Source: Burkholderiales bacterium
GTDB lineage: Bacteria; Actinomycetota; Thermoleophilia; Gaiellales; Gaiellaceae
Direction: 5' to 3'
Assembly (NCBI GenBank): GCA_025935595.1
Contig: JAICUZ010000065.1
Coordinates: forward strand, 1-10,755
Length of the DNA: 10,755 bases
Shown here: positions 1 to 6,280 of the stretch, in pieces
How positions within the stretch are numbered: the stretch's first letter is position 1
Layout: every line of letters starts with the position of its first letter
Position numbers and translations under genes: made by a program
The notes under the pieces: model-generated
Told to the model about the DNA's origin: nothing
Database searches by the model: none
Seen by the model: only the letters and a program-made list of their open reading frames with translations

Positions 1-555
1 CTGCTTCCGCAGCGGCTCGTAGCGTCGTCCACGCGACGGGCAGCTGCCGGCGAGCGGGCACACGTCGCACCGCGGGATGCGCGCGAGACAGATCGTCGCC
101 CCGAGGTCGAACAGCGCCTGCGCGCACGACGCGTCGAACTGCTCACCGGTCCGTTCCTGAACGCGCGCGATGTTGACGTCGACGGGCAGGACGTCGCGGC
201 CGAAGGCGAAGCTGCCGATCGCGGCAGCGGTGTAGGGGCCGACGCCGGGAAGCTTGGTGAGGTCCTCCGGCCAGCCGTAGTCTGTGATGTGAACTGCGGC
301 GCGGTGCAGATTGACGGCGCGACGGTTGTAGCCGAGCCCCTGCCAGGCGATGATCACCTCCGCCGGCGACGCGGCCGCCAGCGCCTCGACCGTCCGCCAG
401 CGGGCGAGCCACGCCTCGTAGCGCGGGATCACTCGCTCGACCTGCGTCTGCTGCAGCATCACCTCGCTGACGAGGATCGAGTAAGGATCGCGAGTCCTGC
501 GCCACGGCAGGTCGCGGCCGTTCCCGCTGTACCAGATGAGCAATCGCTCACGCAC
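1..555 (-). CDS. mutY: A/G-specific adenine glycosylase (MutY-like), 5' part, runs off left edge
   Basis: This is the N-terminal 185 residues of a HhH-GPD base-excision repair glycosylase. MutY removes adenine mispaired with 8-oxoguanine or guanine. Visible motifs are the N-terminal LPWR (residues 16-19), SEVMLQQTQV with the catalytic-type Glu31, GLGY, the helix-hairpin-helix LPGVGPYTAAAIG starting at residue 102, and LPVDVN with the catalytic-type Asp126. The 4Fe-4S ligands follow as CLARIPRCDVCPLAGSC, the C-X6-C-X2-C-X5-C pattern, at 156, 163, 166 and 172. The Glu and the LQQTQ motif favour MutY over endonuclease III. The start is GTG at 553-555; the frame is closed by a stop at 598-600 and no ATG lies between. 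The spacing from Asp126 to the first Cys is 30 residues, whereas I recall about 54 in E. coli MutY, so a helical segment appears to be missing. The C-terminal NUDIX-like domain, if present, lies outside the window. Confidence 0.93.
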   Translation of the reverse strand, partial: MRERLLIWYSGNGRDLPWRRTRDPYSILVSEVMLQQTQVERVIPRYEAWLARWRTVEALAAASPAEVIIAWQGLGYNRRAVNLHRAAVHITDYGWPEDLTKLPGVGPYTAAAIGSFAFGRDVLPVDVNIARVQERTGEQFDASCAQALFDLGATICLARIPRCDVCPLAGSCPSRGRRYEPLRKQ

Positions 556-566
556 ATCCGTTACCG

Positions 567-585
567 TAACCGGACCAACCGGTCC
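567..585 (+). promoter_or_regulatory. putative TetR operator, copy 1
   Basis: The sequence TAACCGGACCAACCGGTCC contains the perfect inverted repeat GGACC-N4-GGTCC, which extends by one base pair to 571-586. The first nine bases recur exactly at 599. TetR-family repressors usually bind such palindromes and often control a neighbouring exporter gene. The regulator at 2082-2624 is the natural candidate. Binding is inferred. Confidence 0.6.
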
Positions 586-598
586 GCTTTTGCTAGGT

Positions 599-617
599 TA
601 ACCGGACTGAAGAGTCC
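599..617 (+). promoter_or_regulatory. putative TetR operator, copy 2
   Basis: The sequence TAACCGGACTGAAGAGTCC contains GGACT-N4-AGTCC. It repeats copy 1 with an offset of exactly 32 bp, about three helical turns, so dimers on both sites would sit on one face of the DNA. It covers the expected start of transcription for the MFS gene, which would suit repression. Confidence 0.58.
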
Positions 618-625
618 AGATGAGT

Positions 626-633
626 GAAGGAGG
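626..633 (+). promoter_or_regulatory. strong ribosome binding site of the MFS gene
   Basis: GAAGGAGG ends 6 nt before the ATG at 640. This is close to a full Shine-Dalgarno match and fixes the start of the exporter gene. Confidence 0.85.
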
Positions 634-639
634 CCGCCG

Positions 640-2079
640 ATGGCCAAACATGCAACGAATCCGTGGGTCGTTCTCGTCCTGATCTGCTTTGCGCAGTTCA
701 TGGTCATTCTCGATGCGACGATCGTGAACGTCGCGCTCCCGTCGATTCAGAAGGATCTGAATCTGACGGAGGGCAACTTGCAGTGGATCGTGAACGCCTA
801 CACGCTCGTGTTCGGCGGATTCCTGCTCCTCGGCGGCCGAATGGGCGACTTGCTCGGCCGTAAGCGCCTGTTTCTGTTCGGCTTGGTGATCTTCACCGGC
901 GCTTCGCTCCTCGACGGTCTCGCCTCGAGCGAAGGGATGCTCATCGGCGCCCGCTCGCTTCAGGGTCTCGGTGCCGCGCTGATCTCGCCGGCGGCGCTGT
1001 CGATCATCGCGACGACGTTCAAGGAAGGTGCGGAGCGTGCGAAGGCGCTTGCCGTTTGGGCTGCGATCGCGATCGGCGGCTCCGCCGTCGGTCTCGTGCT
1101 CGGCGGTGTGCTCACCCAGTACTTCTCGTGGCCGTGGATCTTCTTCGTGAACGTTCCGGTCGGCATCGTCACGTTCCTCCTGTCGTTCCGACTGATCCCC
1201 GAGTCGCGTGACGAGCAGGTGGAGCGCAACTACGACATCGCCGGCGCCGTCACGGTGACCGGTGGGTTGATGGCGCTTGTGTACGCGATCGTCGATGCGC
1301 AGCAGGCAGGCTGGGGCTCCGCAAAGACGCTTGCCTTCTTCGGGCTCGCAGCCACGCTGCTCGTGGCGTTCGTCGTGATCGAGCTGCGCACGAAGGCGCC
1401 GCTGGTCCGGCTGTCGATCTTCCGGATCCGCTCGCTGCTGACCGCCAACATCGCGATGTTCCTCGCGATGTCGGGGATGTTCGCGATGTTCTTCTTCAAC
1501 ACGCTCTACATCCAGCGCGTGCTGGGCTACGGGCCGCTGAAAGCGGGCATCGCCTTCCTGCCGTTCTCCGCGGGAATCATGGTGTCGGCCGGCATCGCGT
1601 CACAGTTCGCGCCGCGGCTCGGCGTTCGGCCGGTGGCGGCCGCGGGCTTCATCCTGAGCACCGCCGGGTTGGTGCTGCTCACGCAGCTGCCGGTGCACGG
1701 CTCGTACCTCACGAACGTGCTCCCGTCGATCGCGCTCTCGTCGCTCGGGATGGGCGCGGTGTTCATGCCGCTCACCCTGATCGCGACGACCGGTCTCGAG
1801 GACGCGGACCAGGGGCTCGCCTCGGGGCTGTTCAACACGTCGCAGCAGATCGGCGGCGCGCTCGGCCTCGCCGTCCTCTCGACGCTCGCTGCCAGCAAGA
1901 CGCCGTCGGTCAATCCGACGACGACCCAGCTCGTCACCGGGTTCCACTGGGCCTTCGGCGCCGGCGCCGTCGTCATGGTCGTCGCCCTCGGCGTGATGGT
2001 GGCGCTCTTGCGCTCGCATCACGTCGCAGAGATCGAAGCGCAGGCGGCGACCGGTGAGCCCGTGGCGGTCGGAGCGTAG
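640..2079 (+). CDS. MFS drug exporter, DHA2 (EmrB/QacA-like) family
   Basis: This 479-residue membrane protein has the length and about 14 hydrophobic segments expected of the DHA2 drug:H+ antiporters. Motif D1 is LDATIVNVALPS (residues 24-35). Motif A, GGRMGDLLGRKRL, is at 65-77 in the first cytoplasmic loop. Motif B appears as RSLQGLGAALISP (105-117). The antiporter motif C region is GGSAVGLVLGGVL followed by SWPWIFFVNVPVG (about 146-175). It should sit in the cytoplasmic membrane and expel cationic or amphipathic toxic compounds in exchange for protons; the substrate cannot be read from the sequence. It is followed after 2 bp by a TetR gene, so the two form an operon. The paired palindromes upstream suggest repression by that TetR. 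The start is set by the GAAGGAGG ribosome site. Confidence 0.93.
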   Translation: MAKHATNPWVVLVLICFAQFMVILDATIVNVALPSIQKDLNLTEGNLQWIVNAYTLVFGGFLLLGGRMGDLLGRKRLFLFGLVIFTGASLLDGLASSEGMLIGARSLQGLGAALISPAALSIIATTFKEGAERAKALAVWAAIAIGGSAVGLVLGGVLTQYFSWPWIFFVNVPVGIVTFLLSFRLIPESRDEQVERNYDIAGAVTVTGGLMALVYAIVDAQQAGWGSAKTLAFFGLAATLLVAFVVIELRTKAPLVRLSIFRIRSLLTANIAMFLAMSGMFAMFFFNTLYIQRVLGYGPLKAGIAFLPFSAGIMVSAGIASQFAPRLGVRPVAAAGFILSTAGLVLLTQLPVHGSYLTNVLPSIALSSLGMGAVFMPLTLIATTGLEDADQGLASGLFNTSQQIGGALGLAVLSTLAASKTPSVNPTTTQLVTGFHWAFGAGAVVMVVALGVMVALLRSHHVAEIEAQAATGEPVAVGA

Positions 2080-2081
2080 GA

Positions 2082-2624
2082 ATGAGCGTTCTGCGGGCCG
2101 ACGCACGCCGTAACCTCGACCGCATCCTCGAGGCGGCTGCGACGGCCTTTGCCGAGCTCGGCCCGGACGCGACGATCGACGAGATCGCGCACCGGGCCGG
2201 GGTCGGCCACGGCACCGTCTGCCGGCGCTTCCCGACCAAGGACGGCCTTCGCGCGGCTGTGCTGCGCATGCGGCTCGAGGAGATCCTCGCGCGCGCGAAC
2301 GAGCTCCTCGACGAGCCGGATGCCGGTGCCGCGCTCGCGGAGTTCGTGTGGGTCGCCGCCGAGTCGTGTCGCCGCGACCGGTACCTCTTCGAGGGCGTAG
2401 AGAAGTGCGTGTTCGAAGATGTCGCGTCGGTGAAGGAAGAGGTTCACGAGATCGGTGACCGGTTGATCCGCCGCGCCCGCCGCGCGGGAGCGATTCGGCG
2501 TGGCGTCGACTCGCGTGACGTCGGCGCACTCGTCGGTGCCGCGATCCAGGCGGCGCAACACGCCGAGCGCGACGAGGACTGGCGCCGCTACGTCCAGGTC
2601 GTGCTCGACGGCCTACGCGCCTGA
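2082..2624 (+). CDS. TetR/AcrR family transcriptional regulator
   Basis: This 180-residue protein has a classic TetR N-terminal DNA-binding domain. After RRNLDRILEAAATAFAELG come DATIDEIAHRAGVGHGTVCR (residues 29-48) and RFPTKDGLRAAVL, which match the helix-turn-helix and following helix of the family. The helical C-terminal part (about 60-180) should bind a ligand and dimerise and is not assignable to a ligand. Its ATG lies 2 bp after the MFS stop, with GGAG at 2070-2073 inside the MFS 3' end, so it is very likely co-transcribed and translationally coupled. The likely role is a drug-responsive repressor of this operon through the twin palindromes at 567-617. Its stop is 3 bp from the convergent permease stop, so there is no room for a terminator between them. 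Confidence 0.93.
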   Translation: MSVLRADARRNLDRILEAAATAFAELGPDATIDEIAHRAGVGHGTVCRRFPTKDGLRAAVLRMRLEEILARANELLDEPDAGAALAEFVWVAAESCRRDRYLFEGVEKCVFEDVASVKEEVHEIGDRLIRRARRAGAIRRGVDSRDVGALVGAAIQAAQHAERDEDWRRYVQVVLDGLRA

Positions 2625-2627
2625 CCG

Positions 2628-3413
2628 CTACGCCACTTCCAGCGTTGCGCCCCGGCGGGCCTCGAGCTCGAACAGCGAGATCGTCGACAGGCCGATCACG
2701 ACGTACACCGTTCCGACGAGCGCCTCGGCGGCGATCAGTGGCAGCACGTGCCCGAGCGACGCACCCGCGATCAGCTGGCGAGCAGCGTTGGCGCCGTGCG
2801 TCACCGGCAGGCCCTGCGCGAGCGTCGACATCCAGCCGGGCAGGCGGCTGAGCGGCACGTTGACCCCCGCGAAGATGAGCAGGATGTAGAGCAGGAGGTT
2901 CCCGATCACCGCCGTCTCCCGCCAGCGGAGACCGAGCGACGCGTTGAAGAGCCCGATCCCGACGCACGCGAATGAGGTCACCGCAATCGTCAGCGCGAGC
3001 GGAGCGAGTGCGTGCGCCGGGATATGGATGCCGAAGAGCACCGCGGCGATCGCAAGAGTCCAGACGGAGATGACGATCCCGTTGACAGTCGCCGGCAGCG
3101 ATCGCCCGAAGAAGACGGCGATCCGGCTCGCCGGCGAGACGACGAGTAACGCCAGCGTCTGCGTGTAGCGCTCGCCGGCGACGGTCTGCGCCATGCCGAA
3201 GAGGCTCGGCGTCGCGGCGGCGACGAGCGCGTTCCCGGCGACGTAGAAGGCATCGTTCGCGACGTGCGCCGTGCGGCCGAGGTACACGAAGAACGCGAGC
3301 TGCGTAAGGGATGGGATCAGCAGCGTGATCGCGTAGGTGAACGGGTTCAGCCATCCGAACAGCGCGCGGTAGCTGATGTAGCCCCCGATGGTGAGCAGCC
3401 GCAGGTTCGTCAT
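2628..3413 (-). CDS. ABC-2 type transporter permease (second of a pair)
   Basis: This 261-residue protein has about six hydrophobic segments and the DrrB/NodJ-like ABC-2 layout. A short cytoplasmic start (MTNLRLLTIGGYISYRALFG) leads into the first segment. A cytoplasmic coupling region follows, GERYTQTLALLVVSPASR, equivalent to the family's G-TLE-LL-SP loop. The late conserved stretch is VPLSRLPGWMSTLAQGLPVT, close to the permease signature seen in drug and polysaccharide exporters. An open frame continues upstream to an ATG at 3665, but that extension is antisense-like, Arg/Pro/Ala-rich and overlaps the partner permease. I therefore chose the ATG at 3411-3413, which overlaps the upstream stop as ATGA and implies translational coupling. 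It should form the membrane channel with the 3410-4219 product. The ATPase is not in the window; the substrate is unknown. Confidence 0.88.
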   Translation of the reverse strand: MTNLRLLTIGGYISYRALFGWLNPFTYAITLLIPSLTQLAFFVYLGRTAHVANDAFYVAGNALVAAATPSLFGMAQTVAGERYTQTLALLVVSPASRIAVFFGRSLPATVNGIVISVWTLAIAAVLFGIHIPAHALAPLALTIAVTSFACVGIGLFNASLGLRWRETAVIGNLLLYILLIFAGVNVPLSRLPGWMSTLAQGLPVTHGANAARQLIAGASLGHVLPLIAAEALVGTVYVVIGLSTISLFELEARRGATLEVA

Positions 3414-4219
3414 GTGAGCGCGAGCGTGGCGCGCGCACGCGCCGACCGGAGGAAGAGGCGCAGGCAGAAGCTCCCCGCGATGAGGTACGCGACCGACAGC
3501 AGCGCGCACACGGCGATGTCGAGCCACGGCGAGCCCGTGCCGAGCGTCGCATGGCGGAGTGCGCGCATGCCCCACGTGGGCGCGAAGAGCCACGACACCG
3601 GCTGCAGCCAGCCGGGCAGCACCGCGACCGGGATGAGGAGGCCGGAGATCATCCACACCGGCCACTCGAAGAGGTTGCCGAGCATGAACGCGGACCGGTA
3701 GCGGACGAGCGCGGAGGCGAAGAGGAAGCCGAGGCTCCCGATCGCGGCGATCGCGGCCGGAATCGCGACCGCGAAGGCGATCCAGTCGCGGATCACGATC
3801 GCGACGCCGAACAGGACGCGCACGTAGACGAGCCCGATCGCGAGCGAATAGACGCCGATCGCCGAGATCGCGACCGTGATCGGCAGCACGACCGCCCAGA
3901 AGGGCGTCGGGGACGCGACGAGGAGCTCGAGGATCCCGATCCGGCGCTGCGTCTGCAGCGCCCCGGCGCCCTGTGCGGTCGTCGTCGACCAGATGCCCAT
4001 CACGCCCGACGCGAGCGCAGCGACGAGGAGCGATTGCCCGTGCCCGCCCTGGAAGAGGAAGTACGCGAGCGTCGCGAAGATGAGCGGCGAGGCGACGACC
4101 ACGAACATGTCGAACGGCGAGCGGCTGAGCATCTTGAAGTGCAGCCCGAGGCCGAAGAGCAAGACGCGTGCCAGAGGCATTCGTCGGAGATTAAGCGTTC
4201 GTTGATCGGGCACGGCCAT
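3410..4219 (-). CDS. ABC-2 type transporter permease (first of a pair)
   Basis: This 269-residue protein has about six membrane segments. A cytoplasmic N-terminus with RMPLARVLLFGLGLHFKMLS precedes the first. The coupling loop TQRRIGILELLVASPTPFW (about 90-108) fits the ABC-2 G-x-LE-LL-SP pattern. A late PVAVLPGWLQPVSWLFAPTW segment (about residues 200-220) matches the family signature. Its last codons overlap the next permease by 4 bp, so the two proteins probably make a heterodimeric channel. The first in-frame ATG is at 4217-4219, with no good Shine-Dalgarno. An ATG at 4178-4180 (residue 14) is an alternative, also without one, so the start is uncertain by 13 residues. An ATPase normally precedes such permeases, but here only a 286-bp intergenic region does. 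Confidence 0.87.
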   Translation of the reverse strand: MAVPDQRTLNLRRMPLARVLLFGLGLHFKMLSRSPFDMFVVVASPLIFATLAYFLFQGGHGQSLLVAALASGVMGIWSTTTAQGAGALQTQRRIGILELLVASPTPFWAVVLPITVAISAIGVYSLAIGLVYVRVLFGVAIVIRDWIAFAVAIPAAIAAIGSLGFLFASALVRYRSAFMLGNLFEWPVWMISGLLIPVAVLPGWLQPVSWLFAPTWGMRALRHATLGTGSPWLDIAVCALLSVAYLIAGSFCLRLFLRSARARATLALT

Positions 4220-4300
4220 CCGGCGATCGAGGATCTGCGTTGCTTCGCGTCGCTCCGACGCGCAAGGCTTTCCGTAGTCGCTTGACGGGACCCCGGCGGT

Positions 4301-4338
4301 GGGGTCGCCGAGACCTCCTCTTCCTCCTCGGCGACCTC
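4301..4338. repeat. long inverted repeat with pyrimidine-rich loop
   Basis: The arms GGTCGCCGAG (4303-4312) and CTCGGCGACC (4327-4336) are perfect 10-bp complements around a 14-nt loop. One G-T and one G-C pair could extend the stem outward to 4301-4338. The loop (ACCTCCTCTTCCTC) is all pyrimidine after its first base. It lies between divergent genes, so it is not an ordinary terminator. Confidence 0.7.
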
Positions 4339-4353
4339 ACCGCGTCCCAGCAT

Positions 4354-4377
4354 CGCACGTATGCGTGCGGCGCACGC
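4354..4377. repeat. overlapping alternative hairpins upstream of binding protein 1
   Basis: CGCACG-TATG-CGTGCG (4354-4369) is a perfect inverted repeat. Its right half can instead pair with the next element as GCGTGC-GGC-GCACGC (4363-4377). The middle CGTGC can therefore pair with either neighbour, giving either a mutually exclusive RNA fold or a triple half-site for a DNA-binding protein. Confidence 0.6.
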
Positions 4378-4494
4378 GCAAATGCGAGACGTAGATCAGT
4401 GACGGACTTTCCGCCGGCGCCCGCGTCTTCTCCGCCTGAACCGTTAGCGAACGCGGACCGCCACCTGCACGGTGCGCGGCGCCGTGAGAGGCAG

Positions 4495-4501
4495 AGAGGA
4501 G
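4495..4501 (+). promoter_or_regulatory. ribosome binding site of binding protein 1
   Basis: AGAGGAG ends 4 nt before the ATG at 4506. It is a good Shine-Dalgarno match and selects this start. It is also the exact complement of CTCCTCT in the hairpin loop at 4315-4321. Confidence 0.75.
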
Positions 4502-4505
4502 CACT

Positions 4506-5260
4506 ATGCGCAGGAAGCACCTGCTCTCCCTGTTCATGCTGGTCTTGGGAGTAGGGATGCTCGTCGCCGCAGTCTCGGTCGGTGTGGCCGGATCGGCGGT
4601 CAAGAAGTCGGGCTCGGCTGAGGCGAACAAAGGCGGGACGCTCAGGCTGAACATGGCCGACGCCGACTTCGACTTCGTCGATCCGCAGCTCGCGTACCGC
4701 ACCGACGATTGGTCGATGATCTACGCCACATCGATGCCGCTCGTCGGCTTCGAGGAGAAGACGGGCGCTGCCGGGGCGCAGCTCACCCCGCAGGCGGCGA
4801 CGTCGTTCCCGACCGTGTCGAAAGACGGCAAGGCCTACACGTTCCACATCCGGCCGGGCCTGAAGTTCTCGAACGGCTCGACCGTCACCGCCGCGTCGTA
4901 TCAGCGGGCGTGGGAGCGGATCCTGAGCCCGAAGATGGGCTCGCCGCTCGGCGTCAACCTGTCGCTACAGGACGACATCGTCGGCGGCAAGGCGTTTCTC
5001 GACGGCAAGGCCTCGAAGATCTCGGGCATCTCGGCCAAGGGGAACACGCTCACCTTCCACCTGACGTCGCCGAACGCGACGTTCGTGTCGATCCTGTCGA
5101 TGCAGTGGTTCACGGCCGTCCCGGCGAACCTGCCGTACTCGAGCACCGGCCTGAACGTGTACCCGGCCGCCGGCCCGTACTACATCGCCTCGCGCGACCC
5201 GGGCCGCTCGACGGTGCTGAAGCGGAACCCGTACTACAAGGGAAACCGTCCGGCCAACCC
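4506..5260 (+). repeat. direct repeat of binding-protein gene, left copy
   Basis: This stretch pairs with 10001-10755 at a constant offset of 5495 bp, with no net insertion or deletion. Identical runs include 4909-4960 (52 nt) and 5172-5242 (71 nt). About 41 of 251 encoded residues differ by hand count. The repeat probably continues beyond the right edge. Confidence 0.9.
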
Positions 5261-6170
5261 GGATCAGATCGTGTTCACGCCGAACGTCAACCGTGACCAG
5301 TCGCTGCTGCAGGTCAAGGCCGGTCAGTCCGACATGGACATCGAAGGCCTGCCGGCGACCGCGACGGCACAGCTCGGCCAGCAGTTCGGCGTCAACAAGG
5401 GCCGGTTCTACGTCGGCTCGACGTCGTGCGTCAACTACATGGGCATGAACACCGCACGGGCGCCCTTCAACAACGTCGCCCTGCGCAAGGCCGTGAACTA
5501 CGCGATCGACCGGCCTGCCCAGGTTCGCCTGCTCGGCGCCTACGCCGGCAAGCGCACCTCGCAGCTGCTCGTTCCGGGCATCCCCGGCTACAAGCCGTTC
5601 AACGCGTTCCCGCTCGCCGGGGCCGACGTCGCGAAGGCGAAGCAGATCGGTGGGGCGGCAATCGCCGCGGCACCGACGCTGAACATCGTCCACACGACGT
5701 CGACCGCCTCGACGAACCGCGCGCAGGTGGCCGAGTTCAACCTGAAGCAGATCGGGTTCAAGGTCAATGACCTGCCGACACCGGCGACGAACTACTACCA
5801 GGTGATCCAGACCAAGGGGACCACCTACAACTTCGTCACGAACGGTGGTTGGTGTGCCGACTACTTCGACCCGTTCGACTACCTGAACGTGCTGTTCGAC
5901 GGCCGCAAGATCGCGGCGGCGAACAACAACAACTACACGTACTTCAACAACGCATCGTTCAACAAGGGCCTCGACCATGCAGCGTCCCTCTCGGGCTCCG
6001 CGCGCGCAGCCGCATACGCGAAGCTCGACAAGGACCTGATTCAGAAGTACGCGCCGATCGTCCCGTACCTTCTCCCGACGAACGACTACTTCGTGTCGTC
6101 CCGGACGAAGAACTGGATCTACAGCTCGTACTTCGGCTCGCCGTACCTGAACGCACTGTCTGTCGGCTAG
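4506..6170 (+). CDS. ABC transporter solute-binding protein, family 5 (oligopeptide/dipeptide/nickel type), copy 1
   Basis: This 554-residue protein has the usual length of OppA/DppA-like proteins. The N-terminus MRRK followed by hydrophobic residues up to about 28 is an export signal or membrane anchor. No lipobox Cys follows, unlike most Gram-positive binding proteins. Family features include GGTLRLN, DPQLAYRTDDW, YTFHIRPGLKFSNGSTVTA, AAGPYYI, the RNPYYKGNRPANPDQI segment, ALRKAVNYAIDR (about residue 330) and a late GWCADYFDPFDYLNVLF. It should capture a peptide or similar solute outside the cell for an ABC importer. Cys308 and Cys450 are the only cysteines and could form a disulfide. It has its own ribosome site and a terminator 15 bp after its stop, and no permease or ATPase genes follow, so it is a single-gene unit. 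A near copy starts 5495 bp downstream. The true ligand is not readable. Confidence 0.94.
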   Translation: MRRKHLLSLFMLVLGVGMLVAAVSVGVAGSAVKKSGSAEANKGGTLRLNMADADFDFVDPQLAYRTDDWSMIYATSMPLVGFEEKTGAAGAQLTPQAATSFPTVSKDGKAYTFHIRPGLKFSNGSTVTAASYQRAWERILSPKMGSPLGVNLSLQDDIVGGKAFLDGKASKISGISAKGNTLTFHLTSPNATFVSILSMQWFTAVPANLPYSSTGLNVYPAAGPYYIASRDPGRSTVLKRNPYYKGNRPANPDQIVFTPNVNRDQSLLQVKAGQSDMDIEGLPATATAQLGQQFGVNKGRFYVGSTSCVNYMGMNTARAPFNNVALRKAVNYAIDRPAQVRLLGAYAGKRTSQLLVPGIPGYKPFNAFPLAGADVAKAKQIGGAAIAAAPTLNIVHTTSTASTNRAQVAEFNLKQIGFKVNDLPTPATNYYQVIQTKGTTYNFVTNGGWCADYFDPFDYLNVLFDGRKIAAANNNNYTYFNNASFNKGLDHAASLSGSARAAAYAKLDKDLIQKYAPIVPYLLPTNDYFVSSRTKNWIYSSYFGSPYLNALSVG

Positions 6171-6184
6171 ACAGTCAGCGGATG

Positions 6185-6215
6185 GCGGGAGGCACCTCGC
6201 GGTGCCTCCCGCGTT
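6185..6215 (+). terminator. hairpin terminator after binding protein 1
   Basis: The arms GCGGGAGGCACC (6185-6196) and GGTGCCTCCCGC (6201-6212) are perfectly complementary over 12 bp around a TCGC loop, 15 bp after the stop codon. The T-tract behind it is weak (GTTCGATT), as is common in high-GC actinomycetes. The position between the binding protein and lysR1 fits a transcription end. Confidence 0.85.
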
Positions 6216-6280
6216 CGATTCACGTATGAAGGATCGCGATTGCCGCTCAACCACGCGGTTTCGCTCGCGTCGAAGCTCTC

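Larger units (their letters stand above)
556..639. promoter_or_regulatory. divergent promoter region of mutY and the MFS-tetR operon
   Basis: This 84-bp gap separates the divergent mutY (GTG at 555) and MFS (ATG at 640) starts. It is packed with symmetry: GTTAC-C-GTAAC (560-570), CGGACC-AACC-GGTCCG (571-586), GGTTAACC (596-603) and GGACT-GAAG-AGTCC (604-617). A possible -10 hexamer for the MFS gene is TAGGTT (594-599), between the two proposed operators. I see no convincing -35 at the usual spacing. For mutY, TACGGT on the minus strand (563-568) could be a -10 lying 7 nt before the start, which would give an almost leaderless mRNA. Promoter assignments are inference; the repeats are seen directly. 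Confidence 0.6.
4220..4505. promoter_or_regulatory. divergent intergenic region between the ABC-2 permeases and binding protein 1
   Basis: I see no supportable gene in this 286-bp stretch. It must hold promoters for the minus-strand permease pair and the plus-strand binding-protein gene, but I could not pick a convincing -35/-10 pair; TTGACG at 4282-4287 has no matching -10. It does contain a long hairpin (4301-4338) and a nested set of GCACG/CGTGC repeats (4354-4377), annotated separately, and ends with the ribosome site AGAGGAG (4495-4501). Confidence 0.6.

Noticed and set aside
1600..3552. 650-codon minus-strand open frame
   Set aside because: It runs antisense through the MFS exporter and TetR genes, is very rich in Arg and Ala, and shows no family motif. 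It is a typical high-GC shadow.
2628..3665. Upstream extension of the second permease to an ATG at 3665
   Set aside because: The extra 84 residues are Arg/Ala/His-rich and overlap the partner permease by 256 nt. The ATGA-coupled start at 3413 gives a normal permease N-terminus.
4191..4847. Minus-strand open frame across the 4220-4505 intergenic region
   Set aside because: It is mostly Arg-rich, antisense to the binding-protein start, and lacks the Walker motifs that the missing ABC ATPase would need.
4965..6254. 429-codon minus-strand open frame opposite binding protein 1
   Set aside because: Arg/Val/Asp-rich sequence without motifs; the plus-strand frame is clearly the real gene.
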